Origin: Chloroflexota bacterium | Lineage (GTDB): Bacteria; Chloroflexota; Dehalococcoidia; GIF9; AB-539-J10 | Length of the DNA: 7,097 nucleotides | Direction of reading: 5' to 3' | Assembly (NCBI GenBank): GCA_020346965.1 | Contig: CP070793.1 | Location: 1,110,842 to 1,117,938, forward strand | Part shown: positions 5,569 through 7,097 of the stretch, in pieces | How the letters are laid out: the number at the start of each line of letters is the position of its first letter | Numbering within the stretch: position 1 is the stretch's first letter | Notes under the pieces: generated by a model | What the model was told of the DNA's origin: nothing | Seen by the model: the letters and a program-made list of their open reading frames with translations, nothing else | Databases searched by the model: none | Made by a program: the position numbers and the translations under genes

Positions 5569-5597
5569 TTGACAATTACGTGAGGGATAATTAGACT
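5569..5597 (+). promoter_or_regulatory. Likely promoter of the ABM-domain gene
   Basis: A perfect TTGACA (5569-5574) is followed after 17 bases by TAGACT (5592-5597), which matches four of six -10 positions. Transcription would start near 5604, leaving a leader of about 85 bases that ends in a strong Shine-Dalgarno. Confidence 0.45.
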
Positions 5598-5675
5598 GAA
5601 GTTCGACATAATAAGTAAAAATCGACGCGACAATCTGAGGCATGAAAAAGGGAAGGAAACTGAAGGTGGGAATTG

Positions 5676-5683
5676 AAAGGAGG
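5676..5683 (+). promoter_or_regulatory. Shine-Dalgarno deciding the ABM-gene start
   Basis: AAAGGAGG ends five bases before the ATG at 5689. A GTG directly before that ATG (5686) would leave only two bases of spacing, so the ATG is preferred. Confidence 0.75.
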
Positions 5684-5688
5684 CGGTG

Positions 5689-5985
5689 ATGATAAAGGGC
5701 ATCATTGGATATAAGGTGTTGAGTTATAAGGACGTAGAGCCCATATTGATGCAGCTCAGGTCGCACGCCATGCAATACCCAGGCTTCGTTGGAGCTGAGA
5801 ATCTCGTCAGTGAGGAAGACCTCTCTGTTGTCATAATGATAAGCACGTGGGATACTATTGAAAACTGGAAGACGTGGGTAAGCTCACGGAGAACCCAGGA
5901 TTTGCTTAAACAAGCCAAATCAGTAGTTATGGGTACGGCTAGATTAACGGCGTATAGATCAATGCCCACAGTAGAGTGGCGCTAA
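5689..5985 (+). CDS. ABM-domain (antibiotic biosynthesis monooxygenase-like) protein
   Basis: A 98-residue single-domain protein with the pattern of the ABM family, a small ferredoxin-like fold that works as a dimer. The order is: first strand IKGIIGYKV (2-10), helix DVEPILMQLRSHAMQ (15-29), the loop and second strand YPGFVGAENLVS (30-41), third strand LSVVIMISTWDTIENWKTWVSS (45-66, with the typical S-x-W then WK-W pair), a helix with RTQDLLKQ, and a final strand ending near SMPTVEWR. Members include haem-degrading and quinol-type monooxygenases, but many have no known activity. I see no clear catalytic residues, so no reaction is assigned. There is no signal peptide and no cysteine. It stands alone with its own promoter and the best Shine-Dalgarno in the right half of the window, so it may be well expressed. 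Confidence 0.8.
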   Translation: MIKGIIGYKVLSYKDVEPILMQLRSHAMQYPGFVGAENLVSEEDLSVVIMISTWDTIENWKTWVSSRRTQDLLKQAKSVVMGTARLTAYRSMPTVEWR

Positions 5986-6103
5986 TATGGTGTCAGTGTT
6001 TGCGGATAATTGCGCCTTTCCATTTTCTGGCTGTTCCGGGCATATTCGTAATGGCTGCAGTGGGTGTGAAAATAACTACGGAATTCCAGCGACGTCATAG
6101 CAA

Positions 6104-6133
6104 TTGAAGGTGCTACAAATCAGATATTATAAT
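6104..6133 (+). promoter_or_regulatory. Upstream promoter (P1) of the two-helix membrane protein gene
   Basis: TTGAAG (6104-6109), an 18-base spacer and a perfect TATAAT (6128-6133). The copy of AGAATACGGT at 6137-6146 covers its expected start of transcription. Confidence 0.4.
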
Positions 6134-6136
6134 CGC

Positions 6137-6203
6137 AGAATACGGTCCTGTTGCCCGATAGCGACTATGACACTATAATATCCAGGTGAAACTAGAATAC
6201 GGT
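6137..6203 (+). repeat. Direct repeat AGAATACGGT, two copies, in the promoter region
   Basis: Identical 10-base copies at 6137-6146 and 6194-6203, 57 bases apart start to start, each lying shortly downstream of a TATAAT box (3 and 14 bases). Such a match within a gap of 240 bases is unlikely by chance, though not impossible. It may be a pair of operator sites. Confidence 0.3.
6151..6179 (+). promoter_or_regulatory. Downstream promoter (P2) of the two-helix membrane protein gene
   Basis: TTGCCC (6151-6156), a 17-base spacer and a perfect TATAAT (6174-6179). Transcription would begin near 6186, about 53 bases before the ATG at 6239. Confidence 0.5.
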
Positions 6204-6238
6204 GTGACCACTGACCGCTCAGATTGCCCATAATTGAC

Positions 6239-6982
6239 ATGAGAAAGCGATTCTCTTTTATCGTCTACTTGGCTATTGCATTTGTAGCGCTTTCTGGAAT
6301 TGCATATTTCATTCATTACCTTATTTTTCGCGATGTTCACCATATATTCATTTATATGATAGGTGACCTTGCTTTTCTGCCACTCGAGGTCCTGTTAGTG
6401 GTGGTTATCATCGAGCGACTACTGGCGCGCCGGGAGACACAAGCTAAACTGGAAAAACTGAACATGGTGGTGGGGGCTTTTTTCAGCGAACTGGGTAACT
6501 ACCTGCTTCAAGACCTTCTCAAACATTTCGATAACCGCCAGGAGATTTCCGACCACCTGAACATTACCGGGGAATGGGCAAAGAGAGATTTCCAAAAAGC
6601 TGTCAGATTTGCAGACCGCCTGAAAGTAGATGTTGACTGCCGAAATATAGATCTAGGCAGGCTCAAAGGCTTTCTAGCGGAGAAACGAACGTTCTTGTTG
6701 ACGATGCTTGAGAATCCAAACTTGCTGGAGCATGACCGGTTTACCGACCTGCTCTGGGCAGTCACCCACCTGGATGAAGAGCTTGAGGCAAGAACATCGC
6801 TTATTGGTCTTCCAGAGAAAGACCTGGAGCACCTCGCTGTGGATATCCAAAGAATGTACGACCATCTGGCCAGCGAATGGTTAGACTATGTTCAGCACTT
6901 GAAAGTGAAGTATCCTTTCCTTTTCTCGCTGGTCCTGAGAACACACCCCTTCCAGGAACAGCAGTCCCCTGTAATTACCTGA
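6239..6982 (+). CDS. Two-helix membrane protein with a large cytoplasmic helical domain, function unknown
   Basis: A 247-residue protein. MRKR is followed by two membrane helices (about 6-29 and 36-61) joined by a short loop, RDVHH. A positive stretch (ERLLARRETQAKLEKL) places the rest in the cytoplasm. Residues 65-247 look almost entirely helical, with acidic and basic residues alternating and likely coiled-coil segments near 65-85 and 140-220. There is no kinase, cyclase, HAMP or DNA-binding motif that I can recognise. The layout suggests a membrane-anchored sensor or scaffold, but this is only shape. I believe similar unnamed proteins occur in other anaerobic bacteria (the HYLIFRDVHHIFIYMIGDLAF region looks conserved), without a function. 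The frame also has a TTG at 6224; I chose the ATG at 6239 because the basic MRKR before the first helix is typical. Neither has a Shine-Dalgarno. Two tandem promoters precede it. Confidence 0.7.
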   Translation: MRKRFSFIVYLAIAFVALSGIAYFIHYLIFRDVHHIFIYMIGDLAFLPLEVLLVVVIIERLLARRETQAKLEKLNMVVGAFFSELGNYLLQDLLKHFDNRQEISDHLNITGEWAKRDFQKAVRFADRLKVDVDCRNIDLGRLKGFLAEKRTFLLTMLENPNLLEHDRFTDLLWAVTHLDEELEARTSLIGLPEKDLEHLAVDIQRMYDHLASEWLDYVQHLKVKYPFLFSLVLRTHPFQEQQSPVIT

Positions 6983-7097
6983 TAGAGCCTGCCTGTTCTA
7001 TCTCTGACTATAGAAGTCTCCAGAAAAGATACATCTGAGTTTGACAACGCACATACCGTCGATACATAGCTAAAGTACTATTGACTGTTCCTAGCTC
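6983..7097. other. Right-edge spacer, no gene seen
   Basis: I see no open frame and no T-run terminator here. A weak 6-base-pair hairpin, GATAGA with TCTATC, spans 6981-7002. TTGACA at 7041-7046 has no good -10 at the right distance. TTGACT at 7081-7086 could be the -35 of a promoter whose -10 is beyond the window. Confidence 0.4.

Noticed and set aside
6224..6238. TTG start for the two-helix membrane protein
   Set aside because: No Shine-Dalgarno, and the ATG at 6239 gives a typical basic N-terminus. The choice is not certain.
6981..7002. Hairpin GATAGA / TCTATC after the last gene
   Set aside because: Only six AT-rich pairs with no T-run, so I do not call it a terminator.
5501..7020. Repeated 10-mer TAGAAGTCTC at 5501-5510 and 7011-7020
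   Set aside because: Around twenty repeated 10-mers are expected by chance in 7 kb, the flanks differ, and the contexts do not correspond.
7041..7076. TTGACA as the -35 of a promoter near the right edge
   Set aside because: No hexamer at 16-18 bases matches the -10 consensus well; the best is TACATA with three of six.

Overview
The window looks like part of the genome of an anaerobic bacterium that uses the Wood-Ljungdahl (reductive acetyl-CoA) pathway. The combination seen here fits an uncultured Chloroflexota of the Dehalococcoidia type: a bacterial-style methyltransferase and corrinoid protein, an archaeal-style CO dehydrogenase subunit, a short J-domain protein, a DUF3786 protein, and several small membrane or ABM-domain genes. 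The taxon is inferred from gene content and general family knowledge; no search was run.

Left third (1-2427, minus strand): a compact operon, transcribed leftwards, in the order acsE, acsD, cdhA. acsE encodes the methyltetrahydrofolate:corrinoid/iron-sulfur protein methyltransferase, acsD the small subunit of that corrinoid protein, and cdhA the CO dehydrogenase alpha subunit, which runs off the left edge. AcsE would move the methyl group from methyl-tetrahydrofolate to the corrinoid protein. That protein would carry it to acetyl-CoA synthase, where it is joined to CO made by the CO dehydrogenase. The genes are 12 and 4 bases apart, each Shine-Dalgarno overlaps the stop of the gene before it, and a near-consensus promoter sits just upstream of acsE.

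Middle (2428-3894, plus strand): a divergent promoter drives a short J-domain co-chaperone and, 21 bases later, a small alpha/beta hydrolase. The leader of the J-protein gene has three alternating copies of one 6-base arm that can form two mutually exclusive hairpins, the most intriguing non-coding structure in the window.

Right part (3895-7097, plus strand): four apparently separate genes with intergenic gaps of about 210 to 270 bases. They encode a DUF3786 protein, a four-helix membrane protein of unknown function, an ABM-domain protein and a two-helix membrane protein of unknown function. Each gap holds a plausible sigma-70-type promoter. Three of the four genes lack a convincing Shine-Dalgarno, whereas the ABM gene and the acs genes have strong ones. 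No RNA genes, CRISPR arrays, insertion sequences or phage genes were found. I found no clear new multi-gene system; the points worth checking are the mosaic CODH/ACS operon, the switch-like leader, and the unknown membrane proteins.
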